The position numbers were made by a program, and so were the translations under genes. A stretch of 64,000 nucleotides of DNA from Streptomyces sp. 840.1 (GTDB lineage: Bacteria; Actinomycetota; Actinomycetes; Streptomycetales; Streptomycetaceae), in assembly GCF_003751445.1 (NCBI RefSeq), contig NZ_RJUU01000001.1, positions 1,059,001 to 1,123,000 on the forward strand, given 5' to 3'. The notes below the pieces were generated by a model that saw nothing but the letters and a program-made list of their open reading frames with translations, ran no database searches and was not told the origin of the DNA. Of the stretch, positions 8,731 through 16,649 are shown piece after piece (position 1 is the first letter of the stretch; every line of letters starts with the position of its first letter).

Positions 8731-9153
8731 CTACCCCAGGTGCGAGGGGCCGAACGCCTGCGGAAGCATCTCGTCGAGGGTGCGGAAGCCGTCCGGGGTC
8801 TCCAGGACGAGCTCCGGGCCGCCGAACTCGTACAGCAGCTGCCGGCACCTGCCGCACGGGACCAGGATCTCGCCCGCCCCGTCCACGCAGGTGAAGTGGG
8901 TCAGCCGGCCGCCGCCGGTGGCGTGCAGCTGGGAGACCAGCCCGCACTCGGCGCACAGGCTGATGCCGTACGAGGCGTTCTCGACGTTGCAGCCGACGAT
9001 CATGCGGCCGTCGTCCACCCGGGCGGCGACGCCGACCGGGTAGCCCGAGTAGGGCGCGTACGCCCGGGACATGGCCTCCCGGGCGGCGTTCCGCAGGGCG
9101 TCCCAGTCGGCCCCGGCCACGGCGCCGGCGTCCGCTCCGGCGGTGGGCGTCAC
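8731..9153 (-). CDS. cdd: Cytidine deaminase
   Basis: This 140-residue enzyme hydrolyses cytidine and deoxycytidine to uridine and deoxyuridine in the cytosol. The zinc site is complete: CAEC carries the catalytic Glu and first Cys, and PCGRC supplies the other two Cys. The substrate-binding NVENASYG is present. Its GTG start overlaps the stop of the upstream permease gene by 3 bases, so it is translated as part of the nucleoside transporter operon. It prepares imported pyrimidine nucleosides for the thymidine phosphorylase that follows. Confidence 0.95.
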   Translation of the reverse strand: MTPTAGADAGAVAGADWDALRNAAREAMSRAYAPYSGYPVGVAARVDDGRMIVGCNVENASYGISLCAECGLVSQLHATGGGRLTHFTCVDGAGEILVPCGRCRQLLYEFGGPELVLETPDGFRTLDEMLPQAFGPSHLG

Positions 9154-10439
9154 TTGCCCTGGCCCTTGCGGTAGCGCATGCCGTCCGCCTTCGGCATCCG
9201 CAGCCGCTGCGCGGAGAGCGAGAGGACGAGCAGCGTGACGACGTACGGGGTCGCGCTCACGAACTCGGTCGGCACGGTGTCCGTACCGAGGTACCAGACC
9301 AGGACGGCGGCGGCGATGACCGCGCTGATGGCGCCCTGGAGGAAGCTCTTGCGGTAGAGCTTCCAGGCCGCGATACCGGCCAGCACGACCACGAGCAGCA
9401 GGAGCAGCGCGTGGACGGACTCGCCGCCGTTGCGCAGCTGGAGCGCGTCGGCGAAGCCGAACAGGCCCGCGCCCATGGCGAGTCCGCCGGGCCGCCAGTT
9501 ACCGAAGATCATCGCGGCGAGACCGATGTATCCCCGGCCGCCGGTCTGTCCCTCGTTGTAGATGTGCGAGGTGACCAGGGAGAGGAAGGCGCCGCCCAGT
9601 CCGGCCATGCCGCCGGAGACGATCACCGCGATGTACTTGTACGTGTAGACGTTGACGCCGAGCGACTCGGCGGCCACCGGGTTCTCGCCGCAGGAGCGCA
9701 GCCGCAGGCCGAAGGCGGTCTTCCACAGGACGAAGAACGTCACGGCGAAAAGGACCACGGCGACGATCGTCAGCAGCGACACGTTGGTGACCAGTCCGCC
9801 GAGGACTCCGGCGAGGTCGGAGACGAAGAACCAGTGGTGCTTCTCGACGGTGTGCAGCCAGTCGGAGAGTCCCGGGATCGTCACCGAGGTGATGGCGTCG
9901 GCCGGTGGGGACTGCTTGGGCGAGCCGCCCTTGGCCGCCGCGTCGCCCGAGTTGAACCAGAGCTTGGCGAAGTAGGTGGTGAAGCCGAGCGCCAGGATGT
10001 TGATCGCGATGCCGGAGATGATGTGGTCGACGCCGAAGGTGACGGTCGCCACCGCGTGCAGCAGACCGCCGAGCATCCCGCCGACGACACCGGCGAGCAC
10101 GCCGAGCCAGGGGTTGGTCTGCCAGCCGGCCCAGGCTCCGAAGAAGGTGCCCAGGATCATCATGCCTTCGAGGCCGATGTTGACCACGCCGGCCCGCTCG
10201 GACCAGAGGCCGCCGAGACCGGCGAGGCCGATCGGCACGGCCATCGCGAGGGCCGCGCTGATCTGTCCTGCCGAGGTGACGTCCTGCGCGCCGGTGATGG
10301 CGCGCACGGCGGACAGCGCGAGCAGCACGCCCGCGATGATCAGGAGGACGACGGGGAAGGAGAGGCGGGTGCGGCCGCCCTTGCCGCCGGAGACCTTGCG
10401 GGCCGCGGGGGGCGGGGTGGAAGTCGCCGTGACGGTCAC
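9150..10439 (-). CDS. Nucleoside ABC transporter permease (YufQ type)
   Basis: This 429-residue inner-membrane protein has about ten hydrophobic helices and the branched-chain/ribose-type permease signature region (GLEGMMILGTFFGAWAG, then GGMAGLGGAFLSL). Together with the 371-residue permease upstream it forms the channel of a BmpA-dependent nucleoside importer, as in B. subtilis YufNOPQ. The N-terminus carries a cytoplasmic basic stretch (KVSGGKGGRTRLS) before the first helix. The start overlaps the preceding stop by 4 bases, and the next gene (cdd) also overlaps, so the block is one transcription unit. Confidence 0.92.
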   Translation of the reverse strand: MTVTATSTPPPAARKVSGGKGGRTRLSFPVVLLIIAGVLLALSAVRAITGAQDVTSAGQISAALAMAVPIGLAGLGGLWSERAGVVNIGLEGMMILGTFFGAWAGWQTNPWLGVLAGVVGGMLGGLLHAVATVTFGVDHIISGIAINILALGFTTYFAKLWFNSGDAAAKGGSPKQSPPADAITSVTIPGLSDWLHTVEKHHWFFVSDLAGVLGGLVTNVSLLTIVAVVLFAVTFFVLWKTAFGLRLRSCGENPVAAESLGVNVYTYKYIAVIVSGGMAGLGGAFLSLVTSHIYNEGQTGGRGYIGLAAMIFGNWRPGGLAMGAGLFGFADALQLRNGGESVHALLLLLVVVLAGIAAWKLYRKSFLQGAISAVIAAAVLVWYLGTDTVPTEFVSATPYVVTLLVLSLSAQRLRMPKADGMRYRKGQGK

Positions 10440-11551
10440 GCCGACACCTCCTGCTGGTCGGAGTTACGGGCGGCCTGTGCGGCGAGTTCCGCGCCGACCT
10501 TGCTCTGCTGTCGCTTGAGTCCGTAGCGGCGGACGACTTCGTAGGCGATGACGACGCACAGGACGATGACGCCCTGGATCACGCCGACGATCTCCTTGTC
10601 GTACCCCTCGAACTCCAGCTTTCCGGTGCCGCGTTCCAGGAAGCCCCAGAGCAGCGCGCCGAGCGCGATGCCGACGGGGTGGTTGCGGCCGAGGAGGGCG
10701 ATGGCGATACCGGTGAAGCCGATGCCGATGGGGAAGTCGCCGCTGTACTCGTAGCTGTCGTTGAGCAGCGTGGGCATGCCGATCAGGCCGGCCACGGCGC
10801 CCGAGATGAGCATCGAGGTGACGACCATCTTCTTGACGTTCACGCCGCTGGCCTCGGCGGCGGAGCCGGACTGGCCCACCGTGCGCAGGTCGAAGCCGAA
10901 CCGGGTGCGCGAGAGCGTGAACCAGTAGGCGATGCCCGCGACGACCGCGACGACGATGAAGCCCCAGACGGGCGTCGGGGTGGTCGGGAACTCGAAGAAG
11001 TGCGAGGACTCCGGGATCGGCTTGGTGGAGATCTTGGTGCCGGCCTCGTCGAGGTGGCCGAGGCGGTTCTGCTGGAGCAGGTAGCCGATGATCGCGGTCG
11101 CGATGGAGTTCAGCATGATCGTCGAGACGACCTCGCTGACGCCCCGGGTGACCTTGAGGACACCCGCGATACCCGCCCACATCGCGCCGACGATCATCGC
11201 GGTGATGATGATCAGCGGGATCTGGAGGGCTCCCGGCAGGGTCAGCGCGCCGCCGACCGCCGCGGCGAAGAAGGCGGCGAGGCGGTACTGGCCGTCGACG
11301 CCGATGTTGAAGAGGTTCATCCGGAAGCCGACGGCCACCGCGAGACCTGCGAGGTAGTACGTCGTCGCCTTGTTCAGGATGTAGACCTGGCTGTCCGACT
11401 TCACCCCGTAGTCGAACATGATGCCGAAGGCGCTGAACGGCTCCTTGCCGGTGGCGGCGAGCACGAGTGCCGTCACCAGGAAGGCGACCACGATCGCGAG
11501 TACGGGGGCCGCGATCCCCAGGAGCAGCCGCTCCTTGTCGATCTTCTTCAT
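10436..11551 (-). CDS. Nucleoside ABC transporter permease (YufP type)
   Basis: The protein has 371 residues with 8-10 membrane helices, beginning with a short basic leader and AAPVLAIVVAFLVTALVLAAT. The family features GVDGQYRLAAFFAAA and MLNSIATAIIGYLL are visible. It is the first permease of the nucleoside importer and pairs with the product of 9150-10439. Its start overlaps the stop of the ATPase gene by 4 bases, which indicates translational coupling. A C-terminal cytoplasmic tail (RQQSKVGAELAAQAARNSDQQEVSA) is longer than the helix bundle requires; its role is not known. Confidence 0.92.
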   Translation of the reverse strand: MKKIDKERLLLGIAAPVLAIVVAFLVTALVLAATGKEPFSAFGIMFDYGVKSDSQVYILNKATTYYLAGLAVAVGFRMNLFNIGVDGQYRLAAFFAAAVGGALTLPGALQIPLIIITAMIVGAMWAGIAGVLKVTRGVSEVVSTIMLNSIATAIIGYLLQQNRLGHLDEAGTKISTKPIPESSHFFEFPTTPTPVWGFIVVAVVAGIAYWFTLSRTRFGFDLRTVGQSGSAAEASGVNVKKMVVTSMLISGAVAGLIGMPTLLNDSYEYSGDFPIGIGFTGIAIALLGRNHPVGIALGALLWGFLERGTGKLEFEGYDKEIVGVIQGVIVLCVVIAYEVVRRYGLKRQQSKVGAELAAQAARNSDQQEVSA

Positions 11552-13173
11552 CGGTCCTCTCCCCCGTCCCGGGGGTCGGTTTCGTCCGTGGCGGGGGCGG
11601 CGGATGCGCCGTCGCTCCCGGGCTCGGCGGGTCCGGCTTCGGCCGGCCCGGCTTCGGCGGGCGTTTCGAGGTGGCCGGCGGCCGCGCCCGTCATCGCGGA
11701 GCCGAGCTCCTCGGGGGTGACGGTCGCGGGGTCGGCGTCCGCGACGAGTCCGCCCCGGTACATGACGCGCAGGGTGTCGGAGAGCCCGATCAGCTCGTCC
11801 AGGTCGGCGGAGATCAGCAGCACCGCGAGTCCCTCGCGGCGCGCCTCGCGGATCTGGTCCCAGATCTGGGCCTGGGCGCCGACGTCCACGCCCCGGGTGG
11901 GGTGCGCGGCGATCAGGAGCTTGGGCGAGTGGCTCATCTCGCGGCCGACGATCAGCTTCTGCTGGTTGCCTCCGGAGAGCGAGGCCGCGGTGACCTCGAT
12001 GCCGGGGGTGCGCACGTCGTACTCGCGCACGATCCGCTCGGTGTCGGCGCGGGCCGCCTTCAGGTCGAGGAAGGCGCCCTTGCTGTTGGGGCGCTCCGTG
12101 ACGTGGCCGAGGATGCGGTTCTCCCAGAGCGGGGCCTCTAGCAGCAGTCCGTGCCGGTGACGGTCCTCGGGGATGACGGCCATCCCGTCCTCGCGACGCC
12201 TGCGGGTCGGCGTGCGGGAGATGTCCGCGCCGTCCAGCGAGAGGGAGCCCGCGTCGAGAGTGCGCATGCCCATGATGGCGTCGACCAGTTCGGACTGGCC
12301 GTTGCCCTCGACTCCGGCGATGCCGAGCACCTCGCCCTTGTGGATGGTGAAGGTGATGCCGTCGAGCACGGCACGCACCACCCCGTCCGGGTCGGTGGCG
12401 GTCAGCCGCAGCCCGTCGACGGCCAGCATCGGCGTCTCGGTGACGGTCGACTCGCGGGTCTCCGGCGACGGCAGCTCACTGCCGACCATCAGCTCGGCGA
12501 GCTGCTTGGTCGTGGTGTGCTTCGGGTCGGCGGTGCCCACGGTCGTCCCGCGCCGGATGACGGTGATCTCGTCGGCGACGGACAGCACCTCGCCCAGCTT
12601 GTGCGAGATGAAGATGACGGTCAGTCCCTCGGCCTTGAGCTCGCGCAGGTTGTCGAAGAGCGCCTCGACCTCCTGCGGTACGAGGACGGCGGTGGGCTCG
12701 TCGAGGATCAGGGTGCGGGCGCCGCGGTAGAGGACCTTGAGGATCTCCACGCGCTGGCGGTCGGCGACACCGAGGTCCTCGACCATGGCGTCCGGGCGGA
12801 CGCCGAGACCGTAGGAGTCGGAGATCTCCCTGATCTTGGCTCTGGCCCGGTCGCCGATGCCGTACAGCTTCTCGGAGCCGAGTACGACGTTCTCCAGGAC
12901 GGTGAGGTAGTCGGCGAGCATGAAGTGCTGGTGCACCATGCCGATGCCCCGGTCGATGGCGTCGCCCGGGTTGGAGAACGTGGCCTGTTCGCCGTCCACC
13001 GCGATGGTGCCCTCGTCCGGCTTCTGCATGCCGTACAGGATCTTCATGAGCGTGGACTTGCCGGCGCCGTTCTCACCGACGAGGGCGTGGACGGTGCCGC
13101 GGCGCACGGTGATGTCGATGTCGTGGTTGGCCACGACCCCGGGGAACCGCTTGGTGATGCCGCGGAGCTCCAC
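11548..13173 (-). CDS. Nucleoside ABC transporter ATP-binding protein (duplicated NBD)
   Basis: This protein of at least 541 residues has two ABC ATPase domains, as in RbsA and YufO. The first has Walker A GENGAGKST, the signature LGVADRQRVEILKVL and Walker B LILDEPTAVL. The second has a degenerate P-loop (GVEGNGQSE) but a good signature LSGGNQQK. It energises the importer made with the two permeases and BmpA. The GTG at 13173 starts the conserved VELRGITKRFPG strand directly and has no ribosome-binding site. An AAGGAGA lies 8 bases before an in-frame ATC at 13200, which would add nine residues and may be the real, non-canonical start. A C-terminal Ala/Glu/Pro-rich tail follows the second NBD. 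Confidence 0.93.
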   Translation of the reverse strand: MELRGITKRFPGVVANHDIDITVRRGTVHALVGENGAGKSTLMKILYGMQKPDEGTIAVDGEQATFSNPGDAIDRGIGMVHQHFMLADYLTVLENVVLGSEKLYGIGDRARAKIREISDSYGLGVRPDAMVEDLGVADRQRVEILKVLYRGARTLILDEPTAVLVPQEVEALFDNLRELKAEGLTVIFISHKLGEVLSVADEITVIRRGTTVGTADPKHTTTKQLAELMVGSELPSPETRESTVTETPMLAVDGLRLTATDPDGVVRAVLDGITFTIHKGEVLGIAGVEGNGQSELVDAIMGMRTLDAGSLSLDGADISRTPTRRRREDGMAVIPEDRHRHGLLLEAPLWENRILGHVTERPNSKGAFLDLKAARADTERIVREYDVRTPGIEVTAASLSGGNQQKLIVGREMSHSPKLLIAAHPTRGVDVGAQAQIWDQIREARREGLAVLLISADLDELIGLSDTLRVMYRGGLVADADPATVTPEELGSAMTGAAAGHLETPAEAGPAEAGPAEPGSDGASAAPATDETDPRDGGEDR

Positions 13174-13283
13174 GGCATGAGGACTGCTGGACGCGTTGAT
13201 GGCGCACTCTCCTTGACAGGAGCGGAGGGCGGAGGCGGTGGGTGCCGATTGCGGGGGCGGAAAAAGGTACCGCGCCCGAGCGG

Positions 13284-13301
13284 GCGCTACGCGCGTAGCG
13301 C
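13284..13301. promoter_or_regulatory. 18-bp perfect palindrome upstream of the ABC ATPase gene
   Basis: GCGCTACGCGCGTAGCGC reads the same on both strands. It lies about 85 bases before the ATPase gene and shares its core with sites at 8661-8676 and 14528-14539, suggesting an operator for a nucleoside-responsive repressor. Confidence 0.55.
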
Positions 13302-13372
13302 TTCCGAATCGTTGGCCACCTGTTCACAGGTGGCGTACCGGGGCCGGTGACCCCCGTCTCGGGGGTACGTGA

Positions 13373-13417
13373 ATCGGGGCCCGGACGAGCAGCCGAAGCC
13401 GCTCGCCGGGCCCCGAT
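13373..13417 (-). terminator. Hairpin after the bmpA gene
   Basis: The arms 13373-13384 and 13406-13417 are complementary over 12 bases, extended inside by CGAG/CTCG after one mismatch. A second short stem (7 bp, loop TCT) lies at 13350-13366. Placed between the binding protein and the ATPase gene, they would make bmpA transcripts more abundant than the rest. Confidence 0.7.
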
Positions 13418-13429
13418 CGACGGGCCGGA

Positions 13430-14467
13430 TCAGGTCGTGGACTTGACCTTGATGGAGCCGTCGACGATCTTCTTCTTCGCGGCGTCCAGCTGGGTCTGGA
13501 TGTCCTTGAGGTGGTCACCCGTGGTGGTCAGGCTGACGCCGCCCTTGGCCAGGGAGTACGTCTGCGTGCCGGTCAGCGGCTTGCCGTCCTTGACGGACTT
13601 GACCAGGTCGAAGACACCGGCGTCGACGTTCTTGACGACCGAGGTCAGGATCGTGTCCTTGTACTTCGCCAGCGCCGGGTCCAGGGCCTGGTCGGAGTCG
13701 ACACCGATGGACCAGGCACCCTTCTGGCCCGCGACGGCCTCGATCGAACCGGCACCCGAGCCGCCCGCGGCGGCGAAGATGACGTCGACGCCCTTGTCGA
13801 GCATGCCCTTGGCGGCGGCCTTGCCCTTGTCGGGGCTGCCGAAGCCGGACAGGTCCGAACCGGTGGACAGGTACTGGATCTGCACCTTGGCCTTGGGGTT
13901 CGTGTCGATGACGCCCTGCTGGAAACCGGCGGCGAACTTCTTGATCAGCGGGAGGTCCACACCACCGATGAAGCCGACCTGGCCGTCCTTGGACTTCAGC
14001 GCCGCCGCGACACCCGCGAGGTAGGAGCCCTGCTCCTCGGTGAAGACGATCGAGGCGACGTTCTTCGCGTCGGAGACCGAGTCGACCAGGCCGAAGTTGA
14101 CCTTCGGGTACTTGGCGGCGATCTTGTCGACCGCGTCCTTGTACGCGAAGCCGATCGCGATGACCGGGTCGTAGCCGCCCTCGGCGAGCGACTGCAGGCG
14201 CTGCTCGCGGTCGGCCGGGGTCTCACCGGTCTTGGCGGTGAGCTCCTTCGTGTCGGCGTCGAACTCCTTCTTGGCCTTGTCCAGGCCGCGGGCCGCGGAG
14301 TCGTTGAACGAGTTGTCGCCCCGGCCGCCCACGTCGTAGGCCATGCCGATCTTCATCTTGCCGTCGGAGCTGCTGCTCTCGTCGGACGAGCTGCCGCACG
14401 CGGTGGCAGTGAGGGCGAGCGCCGCGGTAATGGCACACGCGGCGGTGATCTTGGATACCGGGCGCAA
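13430..14467 (-). CDS. bmpA: BmpA/PnrA-type nucleoside-binding lipoprotein
   Basis: This 345-residue protein has a lipoprotein signal (LTATAC, Cys at about 24) followed by a Ser-rich linker and a type I periplasmic-binding fold (KIGMAYDVGGRGDNSFND, IAIGFAYKDAVDKIA, GFIGGVDLPLIKKF). The family binds purine and pyrimidine nucleosides at the outer face of the membrane and delivers them to the ABC permeases. The start is TTG with AAGGAG seven bases upstream. The gene stands at the head of the block, with its own upstream palindrome and a following hairpin, as expected for a highly expressed binding protein. Confidence 0.93.
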   Translation of the reverse strand: MRPVSKITAACAITAALALTATACGSSSDESSSSDGKMKIGMAYDVGGRGDNSFNDSAARGLDKAKKEFDADTKELTAKTGETPADREQRLQSLAEGGYDPVIAIGFAYKDAVDKIAAKYPKVNFGLVDSVSDAKNVASIVFTEEQGSYLAGVAAALKSKDGQVGFIGGVDLPLIKKFAAGFQQGVIDTNPKAKVQIQYLSTGSDLSGFGSPDKGKAAAKGMLDKGVDVIFAAAGGSGAGSIEAVAGQKGAWSIGVDSDQALDPALAKYKDTILTSVVKNVDAGVFDLVKSVKDGKPLTGTQTYSLAKGGVSLTTTGDHLKDIQTQLDAAKKKIVDGSIKVKSTT

Positions 14468-14527
14468 GGGAAGGCTCCTTCAAACCTGACCGAAGCGCCT
14501 CTTCCGGCGCTGGTTTCGCGGCGATCG

Positions 14528-14539
14528 TAACGCGCGTAG
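14528..14539. promoter_or_regulatory. Operator-like half-conserved palindrome upstream of bmpA
   Basis: On the minus strand the site reads CTACGCGCGTTA, matching 10 of 12 bases of the palindrome core at 13284-13301. It lies about 60 bases before the bmpA start, in the likely promoter region. Confidence 0.45.
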
Positions 14540-14605
14540 ATGTCAGATAAAGCCCTGTACGGAAGCCGTTATCGGATCGTCGCGAACCGGGGGTGACCTG
14601 TCCGG

Positions 14606-15844
14606 TTACAGAGGATTACCGTCGAGCAACGCAGCGGCGGTGAAGAGCTCCACGCCAACGGTGATCGCCTCCTCGTCCGCGTCGAAATTGCCCCGGTGCA
14701 GGTCCAGACCGCGGGTGTCGCCGGGGGTGCGCACCCCGAGCCGCGCCATCGCGCCCGGCACGTGCTCCAGGTACCAGGAGAAGTCCTCCCCGCCCAGGCT
14801 CTGTTCGGTGTCCTCGATCGCATACGATCCGCGGCGGGCGGTCATGGCCTCGGTGAGCAGATCGATCGCGTCGGCGTCGTTGACCACGGGCGGCACGCCG
14901 CGGATGTAGTTGATCACCGTCTTTGCCCGGTGCATTCCGGCCACCTCGTCGATCGCGGCGTGCACCAGGTCCGGGGCGTCCCGCCAGGCCGCCAGATCCA
15001 GGCAGCGAACCGTGCCCGAGAGTTCGGCGTGTTGCGGAATCACATTGCAGGCGTGCCCGGTCTCCAGGCGTCCCCAGGTCACCGCGAGCCCGGCCCGCGC
15101 GTCGACCCGGCGGGCCAGCAGCGCGGGGACCTCGGTGGCCACCTTGGCGGCCGCGGTGACGAGATCGGTGGTCAGGTGCGGGCGGGCGGTGTGGCCGCCG
15201 GGCCCGTCCAGGGACAGCTCCAGCCGGTCGCAGGCGGAGGTGATCGCGCCGACCCGCAGCCCGATCCGCCCCACGTCGACCTTCGGGTCGCAGTGCACCC
15301 CGACGATCCGGCCGACGCCCTCCAGCACCCCGGAGTCGATCGCGTCGGGCGCCCCGCCCGGCAGCACCTCCTCGGCCGGCTGGAAGATCAGCCGCACCGG
15401 GTTGGGCAGCAGCCCCTGCCGGTCGAGGCCGGCGAGCACGAGGCCGGCGCCGAGCACGGCGGTGGTGTGGACGTCGTGCCCGCAGGCGTGCGCCCGGTCA
15501 GGCACGGTGGAGCGGTACGGGACGCCCGTCTTGGTGTCCGGGATCGGCAACGCGTCGATGTCCGCCCGCAGCGCCAGCATGGGGCGGGTGTCCGCGCTCC
15601 GGGTCCCCACGTCACACATGAGCCCGGTCCCGGAGGCCAGCACCCTCGGCTCCAGGCCCGCCAGCTCCAGCCGGGCCTTGATGGCGGCGGTGGTGCGGAA
15701 CTCCTGGTTGCCGAGCTCGGGGTGCATGTGCAGATCACGCCGGAAGGCGATCAGCTCGGCGCGCAGCGCTTCGGGCAGCGTGCCGGGCAGGTCCTCTCCT
15801 GCGGGCGGCCGGGCTTCACGAAGGCGGGACGTCGAGTGGCTCAC
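14606..15844 (-). CDS. M20-family amidohydrolase (aminoacylase/hippurate hydrolase type)
   Basis: This 412-residue cytosolic metallohydrolase has the family hallmarks RRDLHMHPELGNQEF, ADIDALPI, HACGHDVHTTAVLGAG and FQPAEE, and the C-terminal GGEDFSWYLEHVPG. The metal-binding Cys/His/Glu set of the IAA-amino-acid hydrolase group is intact, with a dimerisation domain in the middle (GPGGHTARPH). It cleaves N-acyl amino-acid-like amides; the substrate is unknown. The frame stays open far upstream into the transposase region, but the GTG at 15844 (SHSTSRL) fits the family N-terminus. It is monocistronic, downstream of bmpA on the same strand. Confidence 0.9.
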   Translation of the reverse strand: MSHSTSRLREARPPAGEDLPGTLPEALRAELIAFRRDLHMHPELGNQEFRTTAAIKARLELAGLEPRVLASGTGLMCDVGTRSADTRPMLALRADIDALPIPDTKTGVPYRSTVPDRAHACGHDVHTTAVLGAGLVLAGLDRQGLLPNPVRLIFQPAEEVLPGGAPDAIDSGVLEGVGRIVGVHCDPKVDVGRIGLRVGAITSACDRLELSLDGPGGHTARPHLTTDLVTAAAKVATEVPALLARRVDARAGLAVTWGRLETGHACNVIPQHAELSGTVRCLDLAAWRDAPDLVHAAIDEVAGMHRAKTVINYIRGVPPVVNDADAIDLLTEAMTARRGSYAIEDTEQSLGGEDFSWYLEHVPGAMARLGVRTPGDTRGLDLHRGNFDADEEAITVGVELFTAAALLDGNPL

Positions 15845-16035
15845 TGGTGAAGGGTAAGGCCCTTCCCCCGTCAACTGACCATGAAACAAGAAAAGTTCAG
15901 CCACATAGACGAATAAATGACTGGAGCACGGCGTGTGAGCCGCTGCCAGGATGGGTACACTCGCGCACTTCGTCGACAGGTCGGGCACGGCCCCACAGCA
16001 GCCGCCCGCGCCCCGCAGCGGCTTCCCTGCTCGCC

Positions 16036-16596
16036 TCACGGCGGTGCCGTCATCACCTCGCGGGCGCTCCGGGTGAACTTCTCCCGGCTCCTCTCCAGAT
16101 TGTCGACCGCGTCTTCGAGACCGGTGCGGTACCCGTCGTACGCCGCGCTCTCGCACACCCCGCGGACCACCCGTTCGAGGTACGCCCGCAGGGAGCGCAC
16201 GTCCGACCAGACGTTCACGGCGTCCTCCGCCACGGGCTCCGGGCCCATGAGATCGAGCCGTGCCTGTGCCTTGCTGAGCGCGTGCACCGCGGTGCCGAGC
16301 TCCTCGACGGCCGCGTCCAGCACATCGGCGGTGGGCGGGGTGTCCCGGGCCGCGGCGGGCACCCCGTCCCGGTGCGCGAGCCGGTGCAGCACGTCGTCGA
16401 CCGGTTCCGCCGCCTGCATGAACGCGAGGTACGCCTCCCGGCGCTCGTTCCGCAGCTCCCGCTGGTGGTCGACCACCCCCTGATCGCGCGCCTGGCGCCG
16501 GACGGACGCGTACGTCAGCCCGGAGGTGCACAGGGTTCCGGCGACGCCCAGCCCGGTGCCCAGCAGGGCCGCCAACGCCTGTTCCATGCTCTCCAT
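16036..16596 (-). CDS. Membrane-anchored coiled-coil protein of unknown function
   Basis: This 186-residue protein has one N-terminal hydrophobic helix (ALAALLGTGLGVAGTLCTSGL), then a charged helical region (RRQARDQGVVDHQRELRNERREAYL) and further amphipathic helices. The layout is that of the small actinobacterial proteins with one membrane anchor and a cytoplasmic helical bundle. Start ATG 16596 or ATG 16587 (preceded by GGAG) are both possible. No catalytic motif was recognised. It lies between the amidohydrolase and the IS element and shares no operon with either. Confidence 0.7.
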   Translation of the reverse strand: MESMEQALAALLGTGLGVAGTLCTSGLTYASVRRQARDQGVVDHQRELRNERREAYLAFMQAAEPVDDVLHRLAHRDGVPAAARDTPPTADVLDAAVEELGTAVHALSKAQARLDLMGPEPVAEDAVNVWSDVRSLRAYLERVVRGVCESAAYDGYRTGLEDAVDNLERSREKFTRSAREVMTAPP

Positions 16597-16649
16597 CTTC
16601 CGCCGTGCGCGGCCGGACGCGGCCTTTTCGCGGATATCCGTAGCCCTTA

